A stretch of 64,000 bases of DNA from the NCBI GenBank assembly GCA_022559845.1, contig CM040126.1:139942064-140006063 (forward strand). Direction: 5' to 3'. Shown here piece by piece: positions 1 through 11,735 of the stretch; position 1 is the stretch's first letter; each line of letters opens with the position of its first letter. This DNA comes from Amorphophallus konjac. Lineage: Eukaryota; Streptophyta; Magnoliopsida; Alismatales; Araceae. The position numbers and the translations under genes were made by a program. The notes beneath the pieces are model-generated. The model was not told the origin of the DNA. It searched no databases and was given only the letters and a program-made list of their open reading frames with translations.

Positions 1-2
1 TT

Positions 3-455
3 TACAGCAATGCTGTTTGTGATTCTAAATTAGTTGATGAAGCAAATAAGTCATGCGTCTCATATATTTGTTATAATGTCTCAAGTAAACAGAATGCTTC
101 ATATATAGCATCTCATGAGAGTATTTCAACTAAATCTTCATTCACTGAGAAGCTCCCTTTAACACAAAATTTTTACATTTCTGGGGTGAAAGAGAAATCT
201 GATTTGGTCGATAGCTCCCAAAGCTTGGATATCAAAGACATCCAAATTACTTCAAATAAAGTTTCTGAACTTGCTGCATCAGAAAATTCTCAGATGGTTT
301 GCCAAAACAATAAAAGCACATACAGTAGCCTTCAAGATAAAGAAGTAACTGAAATCTCTGCCATTCTCGGAGAACTTATTAATGATGGTCGGCTGACCAG
401 AGCTAAAGCCAAGGTGTTGGCTGCTAATCCTTCGTCCTCTTATGTTCATGATTAG
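3..455 (+). CDS. LINE ORF1 protein, C-terminal part
   Basis: An open frame runs from the window edge to TAG at 453-455, so only the C-terminal part (about 150 codons) is visible. The stretch is hydrophilic and rich in Ser, Asn and Lys, with no recognisable domain. In plant LINEs the protein upstream of the endonuclease is an RNA-binding ORF1 product (often a DUF4283 domain plus CCHC knuckle), and I assign this one by position only. Its stop lies inside the first codons of ORF2, which begins with ATG at 442, a 14-nt overlap in another frame. This suggests coupled or reinitiated translation. Whether the upstream part is intact cannot be seen. Confidence 0.6.
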   Translation, partial: YSNAVCDSKLVDEANKSCVSYICYNVSSKQNASYIASHESISTKSSFTEKLPLTQNFYISGVKEKSDLVDSSQSLDIKDIQITSNKVSELAASENSQMVCQNNKSTYSSLQDKEVTEISAILGELINDGRLTRAKAKVLAANPSSSYVHD

Positions 456-3400
456 TTCTGCTCTTATATGGAATGTTAGGGGTATAGGTAATAAGGCTAC
501 TATCAGAAGCCTTGCACAAATTGTCAAAACTCATAAGATATGCATTGCAGCTATTCTTGAACCTCGAATTGATTTCAGTCATGCTAGTTATGTGGCTCAT
601 CGCATCAACCTTCGGTCTGTTCTTGGGAACAATGGTGCATCCTCTAAAATTTGACTCTTTCATAGTACTGATATTTGCCTTGATGTTATCGAGCTGCATC
701 CACAATATATTACTGTTGCTCTTAAGGAGGACCATTCTATTTTTTATGTATTTTACTACCATTTATGCATCTTGCTGTGCTAGTGTTCGTAGGGAAATGT
801 TTGACTCCTTAATGGCATTCAGTCCAGAAGTGAATACCCCTTGGATTATTGGTGGTGACTTCAATTGCATCATTTCCCCTGAAGAAAAACTTGGTGGTCT
901 CATGTCCTCTTCAACTGCTATGACTGATTTTCAAGGCTTTGTTGTAGCTACTGGACTCATTGATGCTGGTTATTCAGGTTCTCCTTACACTTGGACTAAC
1001 AACCAAATAGGAACCTCTCATATTCGAGCTCGGCTTGACAGAATATTTTACAATGCTAACTGGTTAAGCTTTCCCTCTAATATGACTGTTAAGCATTTGG
1101 TTAGAGGTCCTTCTGATCATGCTCCTCTTCTCATGGATATGCAACCTGTGCAAGCTTCTCCTGGTAGATTTATATATCAACATATGTGGCATACACATCC
1201 TGATTTTTTGGAATTTGTCAAAGAACAATGGAATAATCATGAGCAGATATATCATCCCTTTTACTCATTCCAAGATAAACTCAAGCACCTTAAGGCTGCT
1301 TTGAAAACCTGGAATAAAGATGTTTTTGGTGACATCCATCAAGCCAAGAAAAATGCTGAAATGCAGTTACTTCAAGCTCAAGATAATTTTGATGATAATC
1401 CTTCTGTAGATCACAAAATGAAACTAAACAAAGCTAATGCTGAGTTGAGACTTGCACTACATCGAGAAGAAATCTTTTGGTTTCAAAAATCCCGTATTCA
1501 GTGGCTTTCATATGGAGATCAGAATACCCAATTCTTCCACCATTACACCAAAATCAGAAGGCAGAGAAATTACATTCATAAGCTGAAAATAGATGGCAAT
1601 TGGGTTGAAGATCAGGCTATTTTATTAACTGGTGCAACTGATTTTTTTAAGAATTTCCTCTCATCTGAAGAACATAATATTGATGCTCAGCTTTTATCAG
1701 TTATTCCTAGTCTCATTATTGAAGATCAGAACACAGTTCTCTGTGATATTCCATCTGTAGAAGAAATCAAAAGAACTATTTTTTCACTTCCTGGCAATAG
1801 CTCTCCTGGTCCGGATGGGTACACTGGTAACTTTTTTACTCATTGTTGGGATATAGTAGGGAATCATGTGATAACTGCTGCTCAAAGTTTTTTTCAACGG
1901 TGGGGACTTCCAAAGGGAGTCACATCTACCATTCTATGTTTGATACCTAAGGTTAAAAACCCAGCTTCCTTTGTGGACTTCAGGCCATTAGCTTATGCAA
2001 CTTCATATACAAAATTGTGTCCAAAGCAATTTGTGACAGATTGCGTAATATTCTTCCTGCTATTATTTCTGAACCGCAAAGTGGCTTTATCAGTGGCCGA
2101 GCTATTTCTGATAAATTCTTGCTTGCTAAGGACTTATTCATGGAATTAGATAGGCCGATCAGAGGTCACAATATCCTGATCAAGCTAGACATGGCTAAAG
2201 CCTACGACCGAATTGAATGGGACTTTATCTTCAATGTTATGAGGAAATTTGGATTTTCTAATAGATTCATTTCTCTTATTGCTCAACTCTTAATGAATTG
2301 TTGGTACACTGTTGCATTTAATGGTCAGCTGCATGGATTCTTCAAATCTACTCGAGGGGTGAGACAGGGTGATCCATTAACCCCTGCCCTCTTCATATTA
2401 GCTGAAGAAGTTTTGAGCAGAGGTCTTAGTCATTTATTCAATTCTGGACAGTGCCAACATTATCATCTGCCTCGACAGGTTATGCCTATCTCTCATATTC
2501 TTTATGCAGATGACTCAATTATATTCATGAATGGCAGTATATCCTCCATTAAACATTTGCTCAAACTATTGGGAAGGTATGAAAGATCTTCAGGTCAGAA
2601 GATCAATATCCATAAAAGTTCTTTCATGGTTTCAAAGCACATGCCAAATCATGCCATTGATAGAATCCACCAGCTTACAGGATATCAGCACAAAATTGGA
2701 AGTATTAACTACTTAGGAATTCCTCTTTTTAAAGGGAGAATCAAAACACCTCATTACAAGTTTTTACTCGACAAAATCAATGCAAAATTAGCTGGATGGC
2801 AAAGTAAATTTCTCTCACGGGCTGGAAGACTGACATTAATCAAATCAGTTTTATCCTCCATCCCCATATACACAGACAGTGCCACTACTATTCCATATTC
2901 AATTCACAAGCAAATTGATACAATTTGTGCCAATTTTTTGTGGCAAGGACTTGATACTGCTCACAGAAAACATTGGGTTTCATGGGAAAAAGTATGTAAA
3001 CCTTTATCTGCAGGTGGTCTGGGTATTCACAAATTGGGGGATATTCAACTATGTTCCTATGTTAAACAGCTATGGACTTCTTTACACAGTAACTCATTAT
3101 GGGCCAAATTTGTCAGGAGTAAATACATTCAAGGGAAGCATATCTCAGACTGTAAAACCGCTTTCCCAGCAGGCATTAAAAGTCGAGAATTTGAAAAGGC
3201 CAAGGTGATCCTCCTGGCAAGTATGCGTAAAGTTGTTTTTAATGGTGCAAATACCAATTTTTTCAAAGACACATGGTATAAGGACAAACCTCTGCTGGAT
3301 CATTCATCCTACCAGAATAATGCTTGGTCTGAAAACTGTTATGTCCAATATGTATTGGCTGATCACCATCATCCGGCCTGGAATGAGATTACTGATCACA

Positions 3401-4593
3401 ATCTGAGGACTGATCTATATAGTTATACTATTCAAGAAGGGGATGATATTCCAATATGGACTTTTACAAGTTCAGGCAAATTTAGCATAAAGTCTACTTA
3501 TGATTATATCAAAGGGCAGGTGATTGCTGTCTCTGCTACTAAAATTTGGTATCAAAAATTCCCTCCCCGTGCTTCACTTTTTTACTGGAAACTCCTCAAT
3601 CATGCTGTGCCCGTGGACAGTTGGATCCAAAGATATGGTATATACATTGCTTCCCGGTGTGATTGCTGCTCATCTTCCCATGCTATTGAAGACATTGATC
3701 ACCTTTTTATTGATAGTGAAATAGCCAATTATTTGTGGAACAAATTTGGTCCTTTAATTGCTAATCCGCATCTGGAATTCAATTCCATTTACTGTCGGCT
3801 CTGCAGCATACTCAATGAATCCTCTGTTCATAGCCCACAAGGTTTTCTTTCTCTGCAAATATCAATGATGATTTTGTAGGAAATCTGGAAATACAGATGT
3901 CGCGTTAGATATGAAGGAATCAGAACTAAATATATTCGGATAGCTGAACATATACATGATTACATTGTCCAAAATTTGAAACAAATTACTTTCAAATGTG
4001 GTGTTAGTAACCCACTAAGAAGCATTCTCCAATCAATGGGTATATCCATCAATCACAAAAGATTATCCTGCATCACAGTTTGTTGGATTGCTCCCAGGAC
4101 AAGATTTGCTCTTAATGTTGATGGTGCAAGTAAAGGCAATCCAGGAATGTCTGGGGGAGGTGGATGTTTCAGAAATGCTCAAGGGAACATGCTATTGGGT
4201 TTCTCTCATTATTATGGACATGGGTCCAACATGATTGCAGAAGGAAGGGCCCTTCTTGATGGCTTAAGATTGGCTCATTTACATAATATCCCGGTCTCCA
4301 TTATATACACTGATTCACTTGACTTAATTACTCTTCTTCAGCAAAATAGAAGCCCACCTTGGTCCTTCCTTCCATGGTGGAGAAAACTTCAGTATTTTTT
4401 CATACTGCAACAAGCTCCCATTGTGCATACATACAGGGAAGCTAATCAAACCGCGGATGCTCTAGCGAACTATGCTATCCTGGTGGGCTGCAATAATATC
4501 TTCTCATCTTCTAGGGAGTTGCCTCTCATGGCTAGAAGCTATATAATGGTTGATGTCTCCCACATTCCTAATGTTCGCATCCGGCGTATATAG
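442..4593 (+). pseudogene. LINE ORF2: endonuclease - reverse transcriptase - RNase H, broken
   Basis: The N-terminal endonuclease begins with S-A-L-I-W-N-V-R-G-I-G at 457 onward and continues with GGDFN (about 850-865) and the catalytic S-D-H-A-P near 1110-1125. RT motifs follow: P-G-P-D-G (about 1806), D-M-A-K-A-Y-D-R, G-V-R-Q-G-D-P-L (about 2358) and the catalytic Y-A-D-D (about 2505). A zinc-binding zf-RVT-like region comes near 3550-3730, and a plant-type RNase H (N-V-D-G-A-S-K-G-N-P-G, then T-D-S and a Y-R-E-A-N-Q-T-A-D-A-L-A-N end) near 4105-4480. Such proteins nick the target and copy element RNA there (target-primed reverse transcription). Visible lesions are TGA at 652-654, a frame change at about 755-770, a one-base loss near 1988 and TAG at 3877-3879 where a Trp codon is expected. 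The last two segments are otherwise in one frame. Confidence 0.93.
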
Positions 4594-4679
4594 TTACTGA
4601 ATTTTCCTTTTGCTATACAACTTATACAGTTTATTACTTTTCTTGTATTCCAAGGGCATGGCCCTCACACCAATGTACT

Positions 4680-5505
4680 TACTCAGCAACATAAGAGAGG
4701 GCAATGTACAAACTTCAGCAGCATAAGAGAGGGCAATGTGTAGACTTCACAATGCATTGTACAGACTTCTCAATGTACAGACTTCAGCAACATAAGAGAG
4801 GGCAATGTACAAACTTCAGCAGCATAAGAGAGGGCAATGTGCAGACTTCACAATGCATTGTACAGACTTCTCAATGTACAGACTTTAGCTGCGAATGGGA
4901 GGGCAGTGTATAGACTTCACTAGTTCAGTGTATAGACTTCACAATGTACAGACTGAACAGAATTCACAATGTGCAGACTTCAGCTGCGAATGGGAAGACT
5001 TCTCAATGTACAGACTTTAGCAGCATAAAAGAGGGCAATGTACAGACTTCAACAGCATAAGAGAGGGCAATGTGCAGACTTCACAATGCATTGTACAGAC
5101 TTCTCAATGTACATACTTCAGCTGCGAATGGGAGGGCAGTGTATAGACTCCACTAGTTCAAGTGTATAGACTTCACAATGTACATACTGAACAGAATTCA
5201 CAATGTGCAGACTTCAGCTATGAATGGGAGGGCAGTGTATAGACTTCAGCAGCGAATGGACTTGTTACAATGTACAGACTTCAGTAGCATAAGAGAGGGC
5301 AGTGTACAGACTTCACAATGCTATGTATAGACTTCAGTAGTATAAGAGAGGGTAGTGTACAGACTTCACAATGCTATGTACAGACTTCATTGTTCAGACT
5401 TCAGTACAGACTGAACCAATGCACAGACTTCAGCTGTGAATGGGAGGGCAGTGTACAGACTATAGACTTCACTGTACAGACTTCACTGTACAGACAGTGA
5501 ATGCG
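4680..5505 (+). repeat. LINE 3' region: minisatellite of TGTAYAGACTTCA units
   Basis: I count about 35 copies of a 12-13-nt motif close to TGTAYAGACTTCA, many joined by spacers such as GCAGCATAAGAGAGGGCAA or GCTGCGAATGGGAGGGCAG. Higher-order units of about 110 nt recur: the run at 4684-4790 is repeated nearly intact at about 4790-4880 and again at 5020-5110. Small open frames within it are by-products of the repeat and are not genes. The motif recurs in the LTRs of element E. Confidence 0.9.
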
Positions 5506-5603
5506 CCAGTCTCTAGAGGACTGTACAGTTTTCTTTACATTTTATATCTCCTTGTATTTTTAGAGGCTTGACCTCTTATGACATTGTTCATATTTGGAAA
5601 ATC

Positions 5604-5712
5604 AATAAAATAATGCATCAAGTGGTGATTTGGTGGAGTGAGAACATTCCCTTCCTCTGGAATGGGGGTGCACTCTCCCTTCTTCCTGCTTGATGACTTG
5701 GCTTAAAAAAAA
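5604..5712 (+). terminator. LINE polyadenylation signal and terminal poly(A)
   Basis: AATAAA lies at 5604-5609 and an 8-A tract at 5705-5712. I take the A-tract as the 3' end of the element because downstream sequence changes character. The spacing of about 95 nt is long for a single signal, so the exact end could lie earlier. Confidence 0.5.
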
Positions 5713-6060
5713 TATAGCTCTAGAACTATCGTGCTCGCCCAATGCACAACTAACATGGTCGGTCGAGTGCTAAACACCCACTCAGCAAAAACAAAGCCGG
5801 GTAGCTCTTGGAATCCTAGCATAGAAAGATTGGGCTAGTCCTGCCTCAGTCTGAATCACCACTGGCCTGCAAACCTTCGAACAATAATCAAAGGGTAAAC
5901 CTCTGTCACCTCTACACGGGAGAAAGGAAAGGACTCGTCGGGCATCCTCCAGCTGACTATGTATGTCGCTGTCACACTAGCTCGTAAAGCCAAACAACAA
6001 TGGAGCCGTCGGGTTCACCACCTCCACCTGTGTCACAAACCCCGGAAACAGAAGGCCGGC
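5713..6060. other. Unassigned interval between the LINE and the mobile-domain relic
   Basis: No open frame of useful length and no repeat was recognised. On the minus strand it could hold the decayed 3' end of the neighbouring plant-mobile-domain-like relic. Confidence 0.4.
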
Positions 6061-7499
6061 CTAGTCACTCAAGTAATGTGTAGGCATCAAGATGCTCTTC
6101 TTCCTCAGTGTCGAGTGTCCTACTAATGCTCCAAACCCCTGATAAATATTAGACAGTGTCGCCGATGCTAATGCTAATGTCCTACCCTCTTCCAACAAGC
6201 ACGCAGGCCACAGCAACTCTGCCCTAAACAAGCCATCTTCCTCATAGGGAATCACAAAGGTCGCCAGCTAGTATGCCAAGTAGGCTGCCAAATATGCCAT
6301 ATCGAGGAGATCATGGGGATTCCACCCCTCTCTCGGTGCATATATGCATCTTGAATATGTCTGGAAATGAAGCTCGATCTACCTGTACTCTTCCCAGGGT
6401 GTTTGATCTATGGCAAATTCATTATAAAAGCAGAAGGGCCCATTATAAAAATGACGGACCCAAGCATACAATGTCACCCTCTTAATACGAGCCGACCTGT
6501 CTCTCCCAGCTCAGGCTGGTCCCTCGAGGTCTTCAATAAGTACCGATAACTATGTGCTATCTGGTACTGTCCATGTCCATAAGTCTGGCTCCGGTGTAGG
6601 TCATTCAATATCACCTCCTCATAGCCCTCACCAACTATGGGAAGCCCTGAAATTCTATCAAGAGACCATAAGTCCAGAGAAGTCTCTCCCTCAGCTCTGC
6701 CAAAGGTGTTCCATCTGCAACAAAACCTCTCTGCCAGTGCCTGTAACAAACTAGCATAACAAGGATACCCATACAACGTTGTTGTAACTACATGACGTAT
6801 CCCGGCCTTCTCCAGTGGCTCCCAATAATGGTGGATCACATCCATCTGCCACTCTGTAGCTCCCTGGCAATAATAATGGGATGCTACCACAGCCCAGCTC
6901 CCATACCAGCTCGACTCTGTCTACTTCAAGATGCCATCCAGAATACAACGCTACTCAACATTATGCTATGCATATGTCAGCCCTGATGGCTCCAAAAACA
7001 ATCTTTCCACTACACTGGAATCAGCTCGATGATGACCATGTAAGTCCCAGGTAGCTGGACTCAAGACTGCCTCTCTGATCCTGAACTCTGTCACCCTACC
7101 AAATAATCCCAGACACTTGGCACTCAGAAACTACTACTGTCAGCAGAAGTCTCTCGGAAAGTTAGGATAGCTAAATGCACAAGCACCTCGCAAACTGTCC
7201 CTGCCAAGAAGAATGGCTGCAACTAGATGACGATGCTCTTCAGCAAGTAAGGGATCACATTCCTCCATCCCTTTTGGAACGAAGCTCTGGAGAAAGGTGA
7301 ATAGAAAATGGTCTAGTGGATACACCTTCAGGTAACCTCCTGATTGATCATACTGGTAAATCCCATTCGTACGAGATATTCGGGACACCTCCATAGCCCC
7401 TGCCACTCCATCTCCCTCACCCAGAGGAGCCTCAGGAATCAAGGTTAGCCGTCGATCAGTACTATCAAAATTGGCCCAAGTGATAGAGGGCGGGCCTAA
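6061..7499 (-). pseudogene. Plant-mobile-domain-like (PMD, MAIN-like) protein relic
   Basis: Three minus-strand fragments occur in the expected order, N- to C-terminal: about 7140-7495, 6474-6890 and 6061-6255. The middle one holds an L-L-Q-A-L-A-E-R-F...W-N-T-F...G-E-T-S-L-D-L-W...L-P-I-V-G-E pattern. This resembles the core of the plant mobile domain (Pfam aminotransferase-like, plant mobile domain), where an 'ALVERW...THTF...GEMT...LLGLPVDG' pattern is usual. The last fragment has A-T-L-S-N-I-Y-Q-G and P-T-H-Y-L, also typical of its C-terminal half. Frames change between fragments and stops lie between them, so it is not functional. PMD proteins occur both as host nuclear silencing factors (MAIN family) and inside transposons. 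I infer a transposon-associated copy from the setting. The family call is moderate. Confidence 0.5.
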
Positions 7500-8278
7500 C
7501 ATTACAAGAAAAAGCGGTAATAGGGGCGGAAATTTTTGACGAAAAAGATTACGTCCCAAATCCGTCCCTAATTACAAGATTTTTGACGGAAAATATTTTC
7601 GTCCCAAATTTGTCCCTAATTTGGGACGGAAATATTTTTCATCAGATAAAATAAGAAAATTTTCGACCGAAAATACTTCCGTCCCAAATCCATCCCAAAT
7701 TAGGGATGAATTTTGTATGGAACTATGATCTATCGAAAATAACAAGAATCATTTTTAATATATATATATATATATTCATATTATTTTCAACATATCATAA
7801 TTTCATCACAAATTCGTCTCTATATTGGTACGGGTTTGGGACAGAAGTATTTTTCGTCTGAAGTATTCTTATTTTTTCCGACAGATAGTTCCGTCCCAAA
7901 TCCATCCCTAATTTGGGACAGATTTGGAACAGAAGTATTTTCTATCAGAAAAAATAATAATATTTCTGATGGAAAATACTTCCGTCCCAAATCCATCCCA
8001 AATTAGGGACGAATTTGTTACAGAATAATGACCCGTCGAAAATAATAGGAATATATATAAAAATAATTTAAATATGATTCTTGTTATTTCCAATGAATCA
8101 TAGTTGTGTCCCAAATCCGTCCCGAATTTGGGATGGAGTTGGGACGGAAGTATTCTTTGTCAGAAATATTCTTATTTTCCCCGATGGAAAAAACTTCCGT
8201 TCCAAATTCGTCCCAAATTAGGGACGGATTTGAGACAGAATTACATCCATCAAAAATCTGTCCCAAAATTTTTGTTGC
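7500..8278. mobile_element. CACTA-like terminal fragment or short non-autonomous element with subterminal repeats
   Basis: It begins CATTACAAGAAAAAGCGG, one base from the CACTACAAGAAA type of CACTA (En/Spm) termini. About 800 bp follow, filled with direct and inverted copies of CGTCCCAAATCCGTCCC and its complement TTTGGGACGGA. Such subterminal arrays bind the transposase in CACTA elements. Spacers are AT-rich, including an (AT)n run near 7760-7775. I found no clear matching right terminus; a degenerate one might lie near 8262-8272. It abuts the N-terminal side of the mobile-domain relic. Small frames inside are repeat translations. Confidence 0.6.
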
Positions 8279-8515
8279 TTTCTTTACCTATTTTTTGTCA
8301 AATTAAAAATAAGAATAGAGAATCCACTTAAACATGTTTGGCACAGTCTCCCCAATTTTTTAGTAACGAATCATATCCCATTATAACCGTCCAGGCCGTG
8401 CGTGCAGACGAAGCTGACCTTTTTCATGTCCCCCATGGGCATAGGAAGTGGTCGAGGGAGGGGCAACGAGGAGGTGGGGGAGTCATCGTCTAGTGGTGAT
8501 GAGGGAGGTAGCTAG
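8279..8515. other. Unassigned interval before copia A
   Basis: No recognisable gene. A short plus-strand frame at about 8430-8513 is Gly/Glu/Ser-rich and ends at TAG immediately before the A LTR. It could be the tail of a coding exon, but nothing identifies it. Confidence 0.35.
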
Positions 8516-8754
8516 TGTTGTATACATTATGTTTTGATGATGTCTTACTATAAGTCATTCGCTAGTTAACTTGAGAAAATCAGAAACATATTCTTTGTTC
8601 GCTTAATGTGAAGAAATAACTAAGCTTTCATGAGTTGAGTTGACTCGCAGTCTCACAAGAAGAATAACAGTCCAAGCGCTCTTCAGGCCGCGTCGACTCC
8701 ATCCTCATGATGCGTCGACTCAAGACGGCCTCAAGAAGTAGATTCAAGTGAACA
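8516..8754 (+). mobile_element. Copia A, 5' LTR, first part
   Basis: It starts TGTTGTATACATTATG, the same TGTTG start and following TTTGATGATG block seen at the outer LTR ends of D and E. It is interrupted after 239 bp by gypsy G1. GAACA at 8750-8754 is repeated at 20045-20049, which proves that the LTR continues there. Two GTCGAC palindromes (8692-8697, 8714-8719) belong to the array that continues after the insertion. Confidence 0.85.
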
Positions 8755-9918
8755 TGTCATGCCCTGAGCTTTTAATACAGTGGAAGGAATATCGGAACGT
8801 GAACAACCGGCATGGTAAGCCTCTCGCAAGCAAGAAATCAGAATGCAAGACAATCACATAAAAGTAATTGCACAAGTATATTTCTTCCCAAATCCTAACT
8901 TTATTCAATACTAATAACCACAAGTACTTTAGATTCATGACTTAAGATCCTTACATCATAGACTAAAGAAAATGGAAAATTACAATAGGACTCGACTAGA
9001 CACTTGACATCTAGGTCTTCTCTCGATCCATTTGACCTTCAATCACTCTCAGATCTGCTACTTGTATACACCGAATCCGATCCATCGGTACTTCTTGGAA
9101 AATTGAGAAAGTAGGTATGAGCACACTAGCCCAGTAGGTATCTTTGCATCAACATGAAGGCAATATTTAAATGATTAATGTCTTAGCTCTAGATCTTAAG
9201 GCAAAAATAAGAATGCGATAAACAAGTGATATAAACCAAGATAACCAAGAATATACAATCATGACATAACTGAGCAAGTAGGTGTGAGCGAGTGTAGATC
9301 ATGAACAAGCAAGATTAATCATGTAGATGTAAATTTGGCCTTTCATGAACAAGAATGTACGAGCATGTAACTAGAAAGTACTTTACACAACCTTGTAAAG
9401 GCTATGTACTAGAAAGTCATTAACAAGCATGTAATTTCCATAAGAATGCATCGTGAATTTCACTCATTTATAAGAGAAAGTACTCCCAGTACAATGCGAC
9501 GCCAGTATCATCGTACTCCATGGTTTATATCACGTTTCTGACCATCGGCCGTGGGGGCTAGCATGGAGCCCTTGGACACAATCCGTGCCCGATCTTGCAT
9601 TTTAAGTTATAAGTCTAGCTACTTTCACGAGATATAAAAATAATTTCGGCAAATAATTTAATTCCAAATAATAAATTTCATGACCAAGTAACCAAGGCAT
9701 AGAACGTACCAAAATTGATATGAGATATCAAGGAAGAATCAAAAGAATATTATACTCCGGCGGTATTCTGGTGGCATAACGGTACATTCATTAAGTTTCA
9801 TATCTTAATACTAACTTATTTAACATGTGTTGAGACTCCAGATAATTCGAAGACCATCTAGGAACTCAAGAAAATCAACCCCAAAGGTCAAAACCTCGGG
9901 TTAGACAGGTTCAGAGAA

Positions 9919-11735
9919 AAAGCGGTCATTTACCGGACCGTTTCTGGCAGAAAGCGGTCGGAGTCTATACCGTTTCAAGACTAGAGTCGACGCATGAAAA
10001 AAAAGTGTGGACTCTGGAAAACTTTCTGGAGCTTGCGATCTAGTGAATGGCCGCTTAGTGTCTTTTAGCGGTCGACCATAGGGCCGCTAAGGTCCAGAAT
10101 ACATAAAACACCGGTAAGTGCTTTCTAGACAATTGGGCTTTAAGGGTACAACCAGCTCGGCGTCCTAGTGGGAATCCCTGGCTCATAGAGTCTTACGGAG
10201 GCCTTGAAACATAATCCCCTAGTCCGACAGAAGGAATATCCAACGAGAGGTTCATAAGTCCAAGAAAGTTTGCCTATTAAGTGCAAAGTGTAACTAATGG
10301 TCCCATAACGGAGTATATGTCATGTACTTAAGAAAATGACTCATAGATGAGAAAGGACCGTGATAAACATCGATCAAATCCACCAGTTAAACATGTTCAT
10401 ATATCATTTGAAAAAAAGGGATTTAATATAAGAGTATAATGTTTGGCATGAAACTATCGTTAAATTAAAGTAAATTCTAAGTATTGGTGACACATGAAAT
10501 CTACTAGAAATAAATCATCAACAGACCCATGTTTATAGATATAACTCTTAAAACAAGGGCAAAACCTAATTATCTAGGCTTACCATATAATAAATAAGGT
10601 TATTTTGCATTATGTTTCGGGTTAACATAAATATAGAATTTAGAAAACCAAACGGTCTCGTGATGACTGTTTCACTGGGCTTAGCGGTCTATCGCGAGGC
10701 CGCTAAGGAAACATATGCGTTTTGTGGAGGACCGTTTCTTCCTGTCTACTGCAAACAGAAATAAAACCAAAAATATAGACTAATCTAGGGCCTTTACATG
10801 CATAATAAAACATGGAAACAGGTAAATATGGCCTAGTAACACCATACTAAGACATGGAGATGTATGTGTTTGAGTGAAATAAACTGGAATTACTATTTTC
10901 TTGCTTTAAAGGTAAGGTTCATGCATGCTATGTAATCCTAGATGCATGGTCGAGATAAAACATCAAATACTCCGTGTATAAAATATGAAATTGACTTCAG
11001 GAAGAGGATTTTATTCTTAAGATCATGTTTAAGCCGTTCATGAGATAACCTACCTCGGGTCTTGTCTTTGAACAACGAATTAAGGGCTGAAAGTTGACCC
11101 TAGTTTCTGCTCGTCCTAAACCAAACTAGCAACTTTGTGGCCTTCTAACTTCTGATCCCCTTTACCTAATACCAAGAAATTTGGAGGGTAGGAAGATGGT
11201 ACTAAAAGGAATACATAACTCTAAAGAACCGCTATATAATTACCTCGTTTAGGGCTTCTAACTTGCTGTTCAATCTGGCCCGATCGTACAGGTTCCTGTG
11301 TTGCTTGTATCGAACTAGTGACTTTGGATGCCTTTAACTCCTCGTGGGTTTGATCTCCTAGAATGATATTTTGAGGATAGTTAGACCTTAGTATTATAAA
11401 CAAATTCTTCTAAAGAACCTACCTCAAATTCGTCCTCCTAACCTTAGTTCCATGCGAGCCAAACGTAAGGGTCGCGCATGTGAAACCTTAGGTCTATTTA
11501 TAGGGTTAGCTAGGGTTTTGAGGATTAGAACGAACTTAGAGTCCAAATTAGATTTTCAATTCGATCCTATAGCATTCTAGACTCGTCCATCCAAGAGATA
11601 ACATCGATCCTAGGTGATTAGGATGCCAAAGTTCTCATCTTTTCATTCCTTCTTCTATTCACGGAACCTGCAGATAGTAGCGGTCTAGTATTAGACCGTT
11701 TTCATTCTCCAAGCAGTCGCCCGATAGACCGTTTT
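9919..11735. repeat. Hairpin array in the G1 3' LTR
   Basis: About eight short inverted repeats are present. Examples: perfect stem TTAGCGG/CCGCTAA with 12-nt loop TCTATCGCGAGG (10681-10706); perfect stem CGGTCTA/TAGACCG with loop GTAT (11681-11698); loop TCGCCCGATAGA with a looser stem (11711-11734). Others are near 9919-9943, 9951-9976 and 10046-10100. Most are in the inferred R/U5 and so would be in the element RNA; the last two are in U3. The other G1 LTR has the same set at about 17910-19735. Confidence 0.8.
11494..11503 (-). promoter_or_regulatory. TATA box of the G1 3' LTR
   Basis: CTATAAATAG on the minus strand. The same sequence is at 19485-19494 in the other G1 LTR and at 61312-61321 in F, at a matching position in each LTR. 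Confidence 0.75.

Larger units (their letters stand above)
1..5712 (+). mobile_element. LINE (L1-type non-LTR retrotransposon), 5'-truncated by the window edge, decayed
   Basis: The order is that of plant L1 LINEs: the tail of an ORF1, an overlapping ORF2 with apurinic endonuclease, reverse transcriptase, a zinc-binding region and RNase H, then a repeat-rich 3' region. It ends at an 8-A tract (5705-5712), with an AATAAA at 5604-5609. There are no LTRs. ORF2 carries at least two in-frame stops and two frameshifts, so this copy is dead. The left end lies outside the window, and no target-site duplication can be checked. Confidence 0.95.

Noticed and set aside
4704..5500. Small open frames and a CRISPR-like regular repeat pattern in the LINE 3' region
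   Set aside because: The units are degenerate, spacers are themselves repeated, and the setting is a plant LINE. This is a minisatellite.
8084..8331. Overlapping 60-75-codon frames on both strands in the CACTA-like region
   Set aside because: They are translations of inverted CGTCCCAAAT repeats, which stay open on both strands.
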